Positions 24,515 through 35,990 of a DNA stretch of 64,000 bases are shown here, piece after piece (within the stretch, counting starts at the first letter, position 1; every line of letters begins with the position of its first letter). Origin of the DNA: Blasia pusilla (lineage: Eukaryota > Marchantiophyta > Marchantiopsida > Blasiales); assembly GCA_050084515.1 (NCBI GenBank), contig CM114272.1, forward strand, positions 46,438,001 through 46,502,000, read 5' to 3'. The notes beneath the pieces are model-generated. The model was not told the origin of the DNA, made no database searches, and saw nothing but the letters and a program-made list of their open reading frames with translations. Position numbers and translations under genes: made by a program.

Positions 24515-25516
24515 ATGGACCACTCATTTGTCTACTGCTTTGTAAGGCCCAAGCACAACTTCCAGGTGTTCCACATCCCGGATCCAGTGGATCCATGCTT
24601 CGATGGGTACAACTTAGATAGTCTCTGCAATTTCCCCCCCCCTCTCGAGAATTTTCATACAGGAAGGGAGAAGTCACCTGCCTTGATGCAAACGCTCATG
24701 GAGCTCTGCTCAAGGCTGGGTGACTTGGTCTTTGACTTAGTGGGCCTATCAGGGGCGAGTATCAGAGACGCTTGGCAGAGTGATAGGAACATTCTTTGCC
24801 TTGAGGGGAGGCTAGAACTTTTTTATCTTTGCAAAGAGGCAAAGGCGGATTACGAGAGGCTAGTGGGAGTATACAACTCTCCTCCAAAACCAAATGCTCC
24901 AGCTCTAGATACACTGCTGATAGTGACACCATCGTCACTTCCTATTATTCTGAAAATTGGGAGGGCAAAGCCGACAGTAATTTTGGAAGAGCCACGAGTG
25001 AGTTCAAAGATTTATCAGACCCAGCTTGACGAGTGAGTTCAAAGATTTATTGGACCCTGCTTGACTGCAGCGTTTTGGAGTTGGGATTTAGTGGTTTCCA
25101 AAGACGTAGCACATATTGATACTCCATGGATGTCACCTTGCAGAGCATACAAGATTTACTATCGAGGAAGGCGTTGGGACTCAAATCATGTTACATGGGA
25201 CTGTTATGGTGTACCTAGGGGGGGGCCAAGGCTCTCGGATTCCCCAACATTTACAATCCCCATCTACAATCAGCTAGAGGAGCCACTTGTATCTCAAGAC
25301 ATTCCTTTTATACAGGAACCTAGGAGAGTTAGGAGTAAATTTGTAGATGACGAGGTTTAAGAAATCATAGATAGATCAAATGTAGATTTTCGAGCTTCCC
25401 TCGAATGTAATAACGGACAAGAAGTTTTTGAACCATGATGGTTTTTGTAAACTTTTGCTGAATTGTTTTTCATTCTTGTCGATTGTGTTGGTCTATCTAC
25501 TTGATGCTGTTTATTT

Positions 25517-26870
25517 TGCAACCTGTCGGATTTTGATGGGTTACGAACTAAGGAACCAGGGACTGTCGGATTACGATCTAGTTGCAAATTGGGGCTGTGG
25601 TTTGTAACCATAAAAATGAGGGACCAATGAGCGAGTTTGGAATTTCTTGGATTTCGACAAATTGGAGTTCTTGGACAAGGTTTGCAATCCGTCGAAAATC
25701 GATGAGTTGCAAGTCAATAACTGAGTTTGCGACATGTGGAATTCTGATAAGTTGCAAATTGATGATTTCCTACTACTGCAACCTGTCGGTTTTCGATGGA
25801 TTTTTTGTCTGCAGGTAGCGAGTGGAGTTGAAATTTTTTCTTCTCTGGGGCATGTCTGTACTTTTTTTCCTCATTGATTTGAATGGTCTGTGATTTTGGT
25901 TGTGTGAAGGTGTCACACGTCGACAGGTTGGAAGCCAAAAATGGAACTTGGATGAGTACAGATGTATGCACAAACTCTTGTGTCTTGTGATATTTGTAGA
26001 CTAGGTTGCAAAGTTACTACCGGGACTCTCTTGCTATCTTTTTTTAAACCCCATTTTCTTTCATCCATTCAGACAACTTGTCAGATTTTGACAGGTTGAC
26101 TGCTTGAGTGATTTTCTTTTCTTGTTAGTCCAAATTTTCAGATATTCTAGCAGGCTTCTTCACTTTCATCTTGTTCCTCCATTATCTTCACACTACTCTT
26201 CTCTAACACGTTATTTCACAGATGTGTTGGATTCCTACTACCTATTGGATTTTGACATGTTGCATGACTCTGGTTGATTCCCTTATGATCGTTTCATTTC
26301 TTGTGTACAATTCGGATTTAATCAGTGTATTCTTCTCTCCATTAGTACCAATTTCTTTCCTCGATTCTCTCTGGTGGAATTGAATTCACGCTCAAGTAGA
26401 TCTTCTCTCAACACCAAAGAACCTCACAGAGACCTCAACAAGAAGCTGGCTTCTCCTACTTTCGGAACTCAATCCATCTAGGCTTCTCCTACTTTTCGGA
26501 ACTCAATCCGTCTTCCACTTTTGACGTCCTCCTGTACTCTCCTGAAATCTGCCACAATACTAGCCCAACTCTTCCATGCATGCCTACTCTAAGGTGACTC
26601 TAGGAACATCTTCTTCATTGATGCCACGTCTTACTACAAGTCAGATTTAGAGAGGTTGCACAAGTTCAAACTTGTCAAAGGAAACCCATGGTAACAACTT
26701 TGTCTTTGTTTTTCTTTATCTTGCAACCCGTCGGATTCTGATGGGTTGGAAGATAAACACAAAAAAGACAATGCTTGCAAGCTGTTGGATTTCGATAGGT
26801 TGCAAGCGCTTCGTTTGCACCATGGACTTATCATATCTTCCAACCTGTTGGATTCTCATGGGTTGCAGGG
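25517..26870. repeat. Palindrome units in the 3' flank of MULE copy 1
   Basis: Scattered units lie at 25518, 25685, 25778, 26073, 26722, 26778 and 26840. The stem is the same, but the centre is often ATTTT or ATTC rather than ACT, so this cluster has a different centre from the intron arrays. Confidence 0.8.
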
Positions 26871-27339
26871 CGGAATGGAATCACTTGTCAAGATCCTTCT
26901 TCAAATGAATGTGAAGTTTCCAAAACTTTGGAAGATGGCATGCAAGTTGGGAAGAATGCTATTATCGTTTGCTCTTGCTCTCCCATTTTCTTCAAAGCAT
27001 ACTTCTGGAATATCTGATTTTTTGAGAGGTTGTAAGCTTAGTACTGTAATTCCCTTGCAAAAATGAAATCTTAACAATGTCATTTTTCACAATTTATTAC
27101 CATAATTTCAATTCATTCTTCGCAACTCCCAACCTCGTTTCCTTCATTGTAGTCCCGTCGAAATCACAAGTCTGTCATGACTGGTTCTTAGATTTTCACG
27201 AAGTGTCCGGGATGAGGATGGGAGTCTTGAATAAAGAGCCCACTGTGGTGCACTTATTACTCTCTTTGAAATTTTTTGTTCATTTGAAGTAGGGAAAAAA
27301 CCTCAAAATTTGAAGAAATTTTTGAATAGAGTTTAAGGA

Positions 27340-27404
27340 TTTGGCCCTTTTTTTTGGAGAGAGACTCTCCTCTCTTACTCTCTCGTGTCAGAATACCAAC
27401 CCCC
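27340..27404 (-). repeat. Right terminal repeat of MULE copy 1
   Basis: The minus strand begins GGGGGTTGGTATTCTGACAC and runs into the purine-rich AGAGGAGAGTCTC block. It matches the left terminus of copy 2, which begins GGGGGCTAGTGTTCTGGCA. Confidence 0.7.
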
Positions 27405-28043
27405 AAGGATGGGCCCTCAAGGGGCCCCAAAATGTACATATGGAGGGGGGTTTAGGAGTGAATTACTTGATTATCTCCTATTTTCCATATTTTATGAGTT
27501 TTTTTTTTCTGATATTTTGGATTAAACTCCAAATTTTTATGGTGCCTTGAGGCTAAGGGCTTTCAAGGTTATTAGGAATTTTGGGGAAATCCCTTGGGTG
27601 CCTTTTAGGGGAACTTGGATTTTTTTGGGACCAACTTGGATATTTGCGCTCCTTGTTGTATCCTAAAAAAACTCCAATTGACTCCACAATAGGTGAGTGT
27701 TTGTGAGTGTGGAAATCTCCTGTTTCACTAAACTTGTTTGGTGATTTTGAGATTTCCGATTCATAGATCTGAGTGTTGAGATTTGTTTCATTGGTTCTCC
27801 TTAGCACATTGGGGATGTGGAGGTGATCAAGGAACCTTATCTGAACACGCCCATATTTACCTACTCCCTTTGAGTGCCCAACCCTAAACTTACACCGCTT
27901 TTCCATCATTCATGCGCTTGAACATTTTGAGCCATTTTTTTAGCATCTCGTGTCATTATCTTTTCGGTATTTTCTTATCTCAACCCGTACATTTCTTTCC
28001 CTTGTATTTTTTAAAGATTTTATTATCTTCTTCAATCGAGGGA
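27405..28043. other. Unannotated stretch between MULE copy 1 and the kinase-like pseudogene
   Basis: I see no gene. A GGGCCC-rich palindromic patch at 27412-27432 and T-rich runs are the only features. Confidence 0.4.
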
Positions 28044-28044
28044 A

Positions 28045-29427
28045 ATATCTAGTGGGGCTGAATCATCGAGAGCGAAAGGGAACCAAAACGAGTCCAACCT
28101 TGGTGCCAAGAGGCAAGAAGTAAATCCCAGTAATAATTTTGACATGGCAGTAAGAGAGGCATGGTTAGACTGGTTTTTCCAGCTTTCATTAGATAAGAGA
28201 CGATCCTAGATTTCGAGGGGTATGGATGGTTTCCATGACTACACCTTGGAATTGCAAAGATTGTCCCATAGAGTGGCAAAGGTAATTAACTAGGAAGTGG
28301 ATGTCGCGGAGGCTGAAAGATTAACTAAGTTTTGTGCCAAACAAGTTGTTCACCTCGAGAGAGCGTTTGTCAATCTCAAGACATATAAGGAGGAGAAGTT
28401 GAATGTTGCAGAGTCGGATCTCCTAGAAAGATTCTGTGTAGCGTTAAGAAGTGCTCAACGTCTTTTCAAGGGAGACAATACTACTCTGGGGCTAAGATTG
28501 ACAATACCATATGTAATAACATTGATGTCTGATAAAAATGTAGTGGTAGGAGATGATCTGAACAATATTGTGGGAGCCAGTTTACACAGGATTGTGTATC
28601 GTTGTAAATTAAATGGAACCCATGGCTTTAGGGAAGATATGTACTATTGCATGAAGGTGTACAAGGAATCATCTCTCTCAGGTTCTAGAAAATCGAGAAT
28701 GCACGAGGAGTTGTTTGCGAGTATTTCATCTTGCGGTGTTGTTCGCATGGTGGGAAGATTGATCGAGGATCCATCGCGTGCCATCTATCCATATTGGAAT
28801 GGTGGGCACCTTGAAAATTGGCTCCGATCATGCCATAACTTGAAGAACGACGGGGATAATGTAGGAGAGTTGGAAAAGATGAGATGTTTGGAAATAGCAT
28901 CAAATGTCATCCAGCTTGCGGTTTCCCTTCTTGGTACTGTGGAGAGTGTCCACAAGTGTGGGGTTTTTCATACCGACCTCCATGCTAGGAATATTTTCAT
29001 CCATTTTGGATCCAACTCTAGCCCATACATCGGCGTTGGAGATTGGGGAAATGCTATGTGGACCAATGAAATCTTAGAGTCACCTCATAGATGGTGGTAG
29101 CATGAACAAAAAAATCACGTTGGGCATATAGCAACGGAGTTGACAGAAGGGCCTCAGAATCTCCTTTTTAACAAAGCCACGAAAATCTATGCCCTAGGAA
29201 TGATTGTGAAGAACTTGAACTATATGACATACAACCTCTATGTCGAGAATGCCCAAGCGAATGTGAGATTTACTTATTTGGAAATAATTCAAAAGTGGGC
29301 ATTAGCTCCGAATCCTTCTGATCCCAAAAGCCTTGAGTATCTTATTGCATATATCAGAGCAAATGCGAAAGTATTAGGTGTAGACGAATTAGATTTGGGA
29401 TTAAGGCGAGTAATAGTGGTAGTGTGA
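28045..29427 (+). pseudogene. Protein-kinase-like pseudogene
   Basis: One frame runs through the whole interval with three stops (about 28208, 28291 and 29098-29100). Counting from a Met-Asp-Val at 28297, residue 120 is Lys in CMKVYK (ATP-anchoring Lys), 138 is Glu in MHEEL (candidate helix-C Glu), and 225-232 is HTDLHARN (catalytic loop with Asp and Asn). Residues 249-251 are DWG in place of DFG. After the third stop, a region with ALGMIVKNLNYM resembles the helix-F part of the C-lobe. The expected APE is weak (ATEL). The catalytic residues are kept although the frame is broken, so decay is fairly recent. The neighbours are transposon remains, with no introns or poly(A) tail seen, so the origin (host gene or transposon cargo) is open. 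Confidence 0.72.
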
Positions 29428-29754
29428 TTGTAAATCCGTTTGAGGATTGAATTTTTTCATGAGAAATGGAAGACTTAGTTCAAAATATGAATGTGTTACT
29501 ATGAATTTTTGTAAATGATGAAGCTTGTTTTATTTATGGATGTATCACGTATCATCGTATCACCTTTATTGGAATCATTTCTAAATCACCTTTATTTTTG
29601 TATTTTGGTAAAAGACAAGATGGAGTTGCCACGCCATGAAGACCTTAGCCCTCACAACAATGAGGACAATGGAAGAGGAGAAGAACCCCTCGATACACCG
29701 ACACTAGAGATCCCCGCAATGGTGAACAAGAAGACAGTCTCCCAATTTGTCACG
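29428..29754. other. Short unassigned region with a possible gag-like fragment
   Basis: A plus-strand stretch at 29623-29766 encodes an acidic peptide ending in NKKTVSQFVTRRS. It could be the start of a gypsy gag next to the LTR fragment, but it is too short to be sure. Confidence 0.25.
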
Positions 29755-30150
29755 AGACGTTCTTAGCCTTTGCTCTTGGGTCTTCGATCTTTGTTCTTTG
29801 TACCCAGTCTTTGCACAAAGACTACCTTCAGTCTTCTTGTACAAAGAAGCTTTTTCCAATCTTCACCCCTATTCCTCCTACAGTCTTCCTTGTGAAGTAC
29901 CTGCGCTTCTTATTCTAACTTCTTTTCCCATCTTTTCCTACTTGTACACAATTCTCACTATTCCAAGACAGTCCTTAATCTCATACTATCTCTTGTCCTT
30001 TCATCAAAGTTGTGTCAGTCAATATTTTCACCCAATTTTGGTAAAGTATACATTTTTACTTCCGGTATTGAGTCTTTAGTCTTCACTCAAGGAAGACTTC
30101 TACACAAAAAATGCTCTTTCTGTCAAAATTTCAAAAACGTGGGCACTACA
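29755..30150 (-). mobile_element. Gypsy LTR fragment, reverse orientation
   Basis: The minus strand starts TGTAGTGCCCACGTTTTTG at 30150 and matches the first about 400 bp of the long LTR family, including the CTTTGCACAAAGACT and CTTTGTACAAAG words. No interior follows on the right. Confidence 0.75.
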
Positions 30151-30504
30151 CAGACTCCACACTAGGAAGACGTATCCCAAAAGACAATTCAAAATAGTTT
30201 CCATCTGAAGATTGAGTTTAATAAAACTAGACCTGGTTAGTTGATGGTTCATGTGAATCTTCTCTATTGTCTCTTCCAATATGCATGTCGGGGGCATTTT
30301 TTGGAGAAGTATCTTGAACTCTCCTACCGAAGAACTTTTTGGATGGTACTCACACTTCTTCAACACAAGATGCGTCCATGATATAGCCTAGTATGGAACG
30401 ATTTGCCTTTGATCAAAAATTGATCAACTATCATTCATAGCCTCCATATATTCTCCTCAACCCCTTCACCTAAGTACAAGTACTCCTTACTTAGCAAAGG
30501 TGGT
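30151..30504. other. Unassigned DNA left of the solo LTR
   Basis: I see no gene or repeat that I can name. It ends in GTGGT, the left target duplication of the solo LTR. Confidence 0.4.
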
Positions 30505-30947
30505 TGTGATAACCCACTCTTTTGAACATTTTGTAGTTGGGATGTTTTTTCGTACAGAAATAGGTAAAAGTCTTTATGAAGGAAGATTGAATATTTTGTA
30601 GAAGATTGTAAATATGCATAGAGGAAGAGAAATAGTTGGAAGAGTACTTGATAAGGCTAGTCACTGAAACTCCATTGAGAAGACAAGGAGATTGGATCAT
30701 CATTGTCACATCTGAGTCGCCGATAGGCCGAGATCTATCGTGGATAGGGCGTAGGAGCCAACGGACTATCTTGAGTGTAACTTTGTCCCACGGTGTCGGA
30801 TGAGGTTGAGGATAGGTCCATTGTGTCAGGAACGTCGTTCATGACAACTTTCATATTGAGGTCTTTTACAGCCGGGTGACTTGTTGACCAGTCACCTACT
30901 GGTAACTTTGTCTTGCGCGCAGTTACCAAGGGAAGGGCTATTTTTAG

Positions 30948-30971
30948 GGGAAGAGCCTTTTGGCTCTTCCC
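30948..30971. promoter_or_regulatory. Perfect hairpin just upstream of the LTR TATA box
   Basis: GGGAAGAGCC, a TTTT loop, then GGCTCTTCCC. The hairpin is present only in the 5' LTR; the 3' LTR lacks it (39808-39812). Confidence 0.75.
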
Positions 30972-30976
30972 AATCC

Positions 30977-30984
30977 TATATAAG
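30977..30984 (+). promoter_or_regulatory. LTR TATA box
   Basis: TATATAAG is followed by a GAGAGGAAGATGGC segment. The equivalent site in the 3' LTR is 39813-39820. This is the likely RNA polymerase II promoter of the element. Confidence 0.75.
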
Positions 30985-31181
30985 AGAGGAAGATGGCTTT
31001 CCTAAGCCATCTTTCTCATGTTGGGCCGTTGGAGCACCTCCCTTGTATGTGTGTGAGCTAGGACTAGGGTGCTAGCGTCCGGATTCCTTGATAGCACAGG
31101 ATGGACGAGGCTCGATATGCCGATGTAGATTTAGGAGTGGAGTTTTAGGCCGGGTGTGCCGTTTTTACTACTCTTTATTTT

Positions 31182-32548
31182 AACATGAGAAAGATGTCAG
31201 GGGGCTGGTGGGAATTTGTTGTTTGCAGGTAGGCAAGCGAGTTGCCTTGGTCGGGAGCCCCTGGAGACGTGTGTGTGACGTTTTGTGTGTCATTTTTCTG
31301 TTCGGAAGGCCGTGGGCGGAAGCGCTGTCCGTTTTTCTCAGATTTTGCTAGTACGGATTGATGGGGGACAGCGCAGGTTGTGTCGGCAGGAGTAACGTTG
31401 TCTTATAGCTCGTGGAATGTCAGGAGTACCTAGGGAGAAGAGTTAGAGCTTGCAGCCGCCAGGGGGCTGTCAAGTAAAGCGGACGGTCTAGGGTTAGGGC
31501 GCGGCGGCGACGAGCGAGGGGCGACGGACGGGAGCGGACGGGCGCTGACGAGCATGGACGGGCGCGTGACGGGCGCCCCCTCCCCTGAGGTGGGAGGCGC
31601 GCATAGGTGCGCGCACCCCCTTTTCCCCTCCCCCCCCTCCCCCTCTCTCCCACCCCCGAGGTGGGAGGCACACATAGGTGCGCACCCCCTCCCCCCCCTC
31701 TCATAATTTCTCTCCCCAAAAGTTGGGGAGGCCCATAGGGGTGCGGGCCAGCCCCCCCCGCATTTAGGGCCCAAGGGGCCTACATAGGGCCGCGGGCCCA
31801 AGTTCCCCCTCCAACGTGGTAGAACGGACCATAGTCGGTCCGGCAGTTGTAGCGAACGTGGTTGGTAGGACGGACGAGGTTAGTCCGGCGAACGTGAGTT
31901 GAGATTTGCCGAACATGATTAGGAGCCGACCAGGGTGAGTCACGTTACATGCCGCGCGTGGGGATCTACAGAGAGGTTTGCACGACATGATGATTTGGGG
32001 CGCGACAGGGCATTGCGAGAGTTGACGATGGTGGGGCAGTGTGCATGATACCGACGGGTGGTCCGCATCTCTTGACGGGAGGATCGACGTGTTGGTCGAG
32101 GAGAGTGTTGTGTTGCGGAGATTGTCATATCATGTGGAGGAGTGCATGTTGACGGTGCAGCAAGTTGGAGGGCGTGATCAGGTTACCCATTCGAGTCCCT
32201 TTTCCGGCACTTGTCGTGTGTGATTGAGAGTGCTGGGTATCGGGTAGTAGCTGGTGCTAGATGGGTGCAGTGACGGTGACGAGTGTAGATTCTTTTCATG
32301 TGTAGCATGTTGGTGGATATACGGCGGTTGCCGAGTAGGGGTCGCGTGTATGACCTGAGAGAGTGTCGCTAGGTTAGGTGAGTCAGTTGGGAGGCTCATG
32401 GTGAGCCCGAGTATTGAGCGTGTGTGAGTCCGGGTATGTCATCATGGGATTGATGTTAGCATAGGTGAGCTAGTGAGGCATGTGGGAGACTCTCAGTGAG
32501 TGTGAGTGCTTGAGCGGGTGAGATAGGGTTTGTCATCACGGCGTTCTT
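31182..32548 (+). other. Untranslated leader of the methyltransferase gypsy
   Basis: This leader of about 1.4 kb has no credible ORF. It contains a GC-rich part at 31490-31800 with long C tracts and two copies of GAGGTGGGAGGC-CACATAGGTGCGC-type sequence (31587 and 31658). I could not identify a primer-binding site with confidence. Confidence 0.6.
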
Positions 32549-32555
32549 CTAGGGT

Positions 32556-33870
32556 TTGGAAGAACGGGGTAGTGCGAGCAGTGGTAGTGGTGTGACACAG
32601 AGTGGAGTGAGATACCGAGGGGTTACCAATGAGGAGCTCCCTCGACATCCATCCGTGACTGGATCGTCATCAATGGACACCAAGTATGGTGACGAGATCA
32701 CCGACAGAGACAGTAGTACTTGGCAGGAGATGGACGACATGGGCCATCGGGGCATGCGTTGTTTCTCGGGTGCAGTGGGCACCATCGACTTAGATGATTT
32801 TATCCAGGAGTTCGACACATGGTGCGGCTTCCAGGAGATACGGACCCCGACACGATTCAACCCTTTCATGGCATGGAAGGGCTTGTTCCAGCACTTGGAG
32901 GGTCCCCCGATGGATAACTACATGGAGTTTCGATCACTATATTCAATAGAGATCGATGCCTGGAGGATGTATTGGGCTCCAGGGTATGTGTCCACTAGTG
33001 GTCGCGAGGCATATGATGGGATTGTGAGAGGAGAGAGACCCACACCATCAGCCCGGAGACTAGATGGAGAGGAGGCAGTGAGACAGGCGATGTGGCAGAG
33101 ACCTCTGGTGGTAGAGGGCCACTCAGCTTCAGCCACAGTGGAGTTCTTCCGACAGTTGGGCAAGAGCTACCATAGCGTACGCATCGACAAGCTGAAGAGT
33201 CTACAAGATTTTTAGCGACGATTGGGTGAGAGTCTGAGAGAGGCATTCACATGCATGAGGAGGCTGATCATTGCTACGTTTGGAGTGATCGAGGCGGTCG
33301 ATCCGATTGGTCTGGGTTCGGACCGAGAACTACGGAGGAGAGTCCGAGATCGGTCTTTGATTCACCTGCAATGAAGCCCACATTGAAGGTGGTCTTTGAG
33401 TTGTCTCGGCGTATTGAGCTCAACATGAGTGAGGAGCGGTAGTGACCGCTAGATTTTCTCGAGAGTCGACGGGTCCACGGCGACGGTGACCCCACAGTGC
33501 CCACGACAGCCGCACCACGGGGGCGGGAGTGTGCCTAGAAGCGGGTTTAGAGAGCATGGTACCGTGAGCCTATGAGGCAACGACCCGCACCTACATATGT
33601 TGCCTAGGAGGGACCGATGTGGTCTTGTTGGACATGTGGAGGGGCCCATAGGCAGAGAGACTGCCCACAGCATGGGAGAGGACCACCGACGCCTCCGATT
33701 GCTCACGAGCCACAGAGGATGGCCCCACCACAGCACTAGTGTGACCATTGCCACAGATATGGTCACACTAGGGATAGATGTTTTGACCTTCGCCGAGGGG
33801 TACGTCTAGAGGTAGGCCAAGGGCCTGGGGGCGGTCGTCCTGGAGGAGGTCGGGGACCTAGACTTGGTGG
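32556..33870 (+). pseudogene. gag of the methyltransferase gypsy
   Basis: An open block of 219 codons (32556-33215) has an acidic, Trp-rich gag-like sequence (IDLDDFIQEFDTWCGFQE, FNPFMAWKGLFQHLEGPP). The frame continues beyond a stop at 33213 with an RRLGESLREAF segment. A CCHC knuckle at 33740-33781 reads CDHCHRYGHTRDRC and is intact. The true start codon is uncertain because there is no clear upstream Met. Gag would form the virus-like particle and bind the element RNA. At least four stops lie between the main block and the knuckle. Confidence 0.72.
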
Positions 33871-34479
33871 TAGAGGACCACCACCAGCCAGAGGAGATGG
33901 AGCAGGAGCACCAGAGCCGGCACTTCTCTCACGCATCGATCAGTTGGAGTAGAGGATTGCTGCCATGACGATGATACCATGACGGTAAGGCACGGAGCTG
34001 CGAGCAACTAGTGTGACTCCAGTTTCTACCTCTTACCCTGACCCGGGTGAGGATCTCTCCAGTATGGGATTCATGTGTAGTGCAGCCCAGGTTGAGGCAG
34101 CTGCAGTGGTGACTCGGGGTGCTGCGAGAGGCACCGAGCCATCGAGAGGTGGAGTTGAGATTGACCCACCAGAGGGAACCGATGGGCGGCAGGCCAGGGT
34201 TCCACAGTCGTTCACATTGTCGGAGGCACTACACACACCATCGATGGTGCCTTGACGACCAGCGGTGCCTACAGTTCAGGCACCTACGTCAACGTCACGA
34301 GGAGTTGGAGTGACAACTCCTATGTGGGCTCGAGTGGAGTCAGTGTCGACTATAGTGTTGGAGGTGGCCATGAGAGTGAGTCAGACTCCGCTATTTTCCG
34401 CCATAGAGTTGGCGACATTGGGAGTTGGACCAGCTGAGGTGTTCCGGTTGGCCGCCACGTTGTGTGAGCATGGAGAGAT

Positions 34480-35080
34480 GACTGCTTCTTGTTCGGAGGT
34501 AGTTGAGGAGGTGGTGGACTTGCCCTCAGAGCCGGTGCTTGGGATATTGGTATGCGGCAGCGGAGAAGTTGGTAGATATGCCAGCTCGACCGGCCATAGA
34601 GCGAGCAGTGGTGACACCTGGAGTAGTGGTATTGGATAACCGAGCTGGAGTATTTCGCTTGGTTAGTCCGCCGGGACGATATACCACCGCGGTAGCGTCC
34701 TACTTGATTCAGAGCGCAACCCTTGATGTTAGGGAAGGCGGCGTGTTTAGCGTTGGGGTTCGGAAGGCCAACATTGAGCCTTGTCCCTTCCAGATCTGAG
34801 ACCTCGATTGGGCGTATCACCCACTCGATATATGACTCGACAGAGATTGTTGTCGAGTCAGCCGAGCATGCAACGGATAGTGCTATGGTGCGCACACGTG
34901 CGATTATGACACCAGCTGAGTCGTACGATGTGTTGGTGGGGAGTACAGTGCTATATCCCCTAGGATTCATCCTTGACTTTTGGGAGGAGATCGTTGCTTA
35001 TCGTCCAGGATGGCGGTCAGGTGACGGCCGGATGAGTCAGTTACCCGTGCAGTTTGTGGGACGAGGTGGTCGATCACGAG
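34480..35080 (+). pseudogene. Retroviral-type aspartic protease region of the methyltransferase gypsy
   Basis: A block at 34594-34799 (TPGVVVLDNRAGVFRLVSPP, then a degenerate DSGA-like site) and a block in another frame at 34723-35080 (RTRAIMTPAESYDVLVGSTV, LGFILDFWEEIVAYRPGW) match, in the same order, the second family copy at 61063-61576. The first part corresponds to the region before the protease flap. The second has the hydrophobic ILG-like strand (DVLVG) expected late in the domain. A clean DSG or DTG catalytic triad is not readable. The protease would cut the polyprotein, including the methyltransferase, into products. Confidence 0.6.
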
Positions 35081-35379
35081 GCGAGTCTGTGACCACGTTG
35101 GCGGCTTTCACAGGTAGTGTTAGCTGGCCAAGAGAGTTGTTGGGGGAACACATGCGGAGGATGTCCCGAGAGAGCATTGTCCCACGGAGAGACAGGCCAT
35201 GGCGGGTGTCTCTTCCCATGTTGGCGAGGCCTCTTCACCATTGTGGGGTACAACTCGGGAGATACAGAGGAGTGCCAACGACCTCATGAGGCAGGCGTGG
35301 AGTCATGTTTTTATCCCAAAGCAGCGAGAGTCAGGTGGCAATCGGGCCCTTGGAGTGGAGACGATGACCCCACTAGATA

Positions 35380-35990
35380 CCACACCTGTTGTGTGGCAGT
35401 GCCCAGAGGAGGTTGTTAGGGTGTTAGATCTCTTCGGAGGGATTAGCACCGGATTGGCTGCACTATTGCAAGCGGGCATACGGGTGCATCAGTACCTTTA
35501 TGTGGAGAGAGATGAGACCGCGCGGCGAGTATCATTACGTCACGTGGCGAGATTGGTCCAGAGGTATCCTGAGTTGTTGTCGGTATATGCAGTACGGGGA
35601 TACCAACATACGCTATCCGCCGACATCTCTTTGGTGGGGGCGCACGATCTGGATAGAGTTGGCACCATTCATTTGGTGATTGCTATATGGCCATGTCAGG
35701 GTCATTCATTAGCTGGCCGAGGATTTGGATTGCAGGATCCGAGGTCAGGAATGTTTTGGGAGATGCTGCGAGTAGTACGACACTTGCAATAGGCCAGGCA
35801 TGATTTGGGATGAGGTGAGCGGAGCATTGGAGGAGCCTACAACAGATGAGCGCGAGCGCGCCATGGGATTCACAACCGCTACTACGGCGGTGTCAGGGAT
35901 GATTGAGGCATCACGGAGACAGGTGTTGGGGCAGGCGATGGACCTCAACTATCTCACATGGATAGTCAGCCTAGGTATGGCTGAGCAGAG
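35380..35990 (+). pseudogene. DNMT3/DRM-like cytosine-5 DNA methyltransferase domain inside the gypsy polyprotein
   Basis: Motif I reads VRVLDLFGGISTGL (35415-35456), the AdoMet-binding loop. Motif II follows as YLYVERDE. Motif IV, with the catalytic Cys, is WPCQGHS (PCQ at 35691-35699). A motif V-like GLQDPRSGMFWE follows. After a stop at 35790-35792 the frame shifts. A block at 35800-35985 then gives ERERAMGF and RRQVLGQAMDLNYLTW, which fit motifs IX-X. Only about 30 residues separate the motif V region from motif IX, where the family has well over 100. The ENV motif (VI), motif VIII and the target-recognition region are therefore missing. The spacing from motif I to IV and the I-x-V-x-x-Y-x-x-x-E pattern look DNMT3/DRM-like rather than DNMT1-like. 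The active form would methylate cytosine in DNA; this copy should be inactive. Confidence 0.85.

Larger units (their letters stand above)
21788..25363 (+). pseudogene. MULE second gene, copy 1 (C-terminal exons)
   Basis: This is homologous, block by block, to the minus-strand gene at 46540-50374. The acceptor TTTGCAG at 21787 opens an exon beginning VSKGNVTHHWIHDCDRVKKV. It runs to 23788 with frameshifts near 22215 and 23490 and stops near 22724 and 22830. An intron at 23789-24514 (GTAAGT ... CAGAG) is followed by an exon starting MDHSFVYCFVRPKHNF. The last block ends RRVRSKFVDDEV near 25356. A 35-bp tandem duplication at 24995-25064 disrupts the last join. The domain content is not recognised: there is a charged Lys/Glu-rich middle and a conserved DLVFDLVGLSGASI segment. 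It is certainly decayed; the intact ancestor is better represented by copy 2. Confidence 0.7.
20940..27404 (+). mobile_element. MULE copy 1, 5'-truncated
   Basis: This copy starts abruptly inside an intron, next to the broken gypsy integrase. It carries the later exons of the MULE second gene and ends at 27404 in a terminus (GTGTCAGAATACCAACCCCC) that matches the reverse complement of the left end of MULE copy 2 at 45697. Subterminal sequence also matches (GGATTTGGCCCTTTTTTT, AGACTCTCCTCTCTT). The transposase gene and the other terminus are absent, so this copy cannot move alone. Confidence 0.75.
30704..31181 (+). repeat. 5' LTR segment (L) of the methyltransferase gypsy
   Basis: It starts TGTCACATCTGAGTCG, has a TATA box, and ends CTCTTTATTTT at the point where similarity to the 3' copy (39564-40011) stops. 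Unlike the 3' end, no 138-bp A segment lies next to it. Confidence 0.88.

Noticed and set aside
35380-35990. Methyltransferase as a bacterial restriction-modification gene or contamination, or as a host DRM gene.
   Set aside because: It lies in order between gypsy protease and RT, inside one pair of ATCAT duplications, and a second copy repeats the arrangement.
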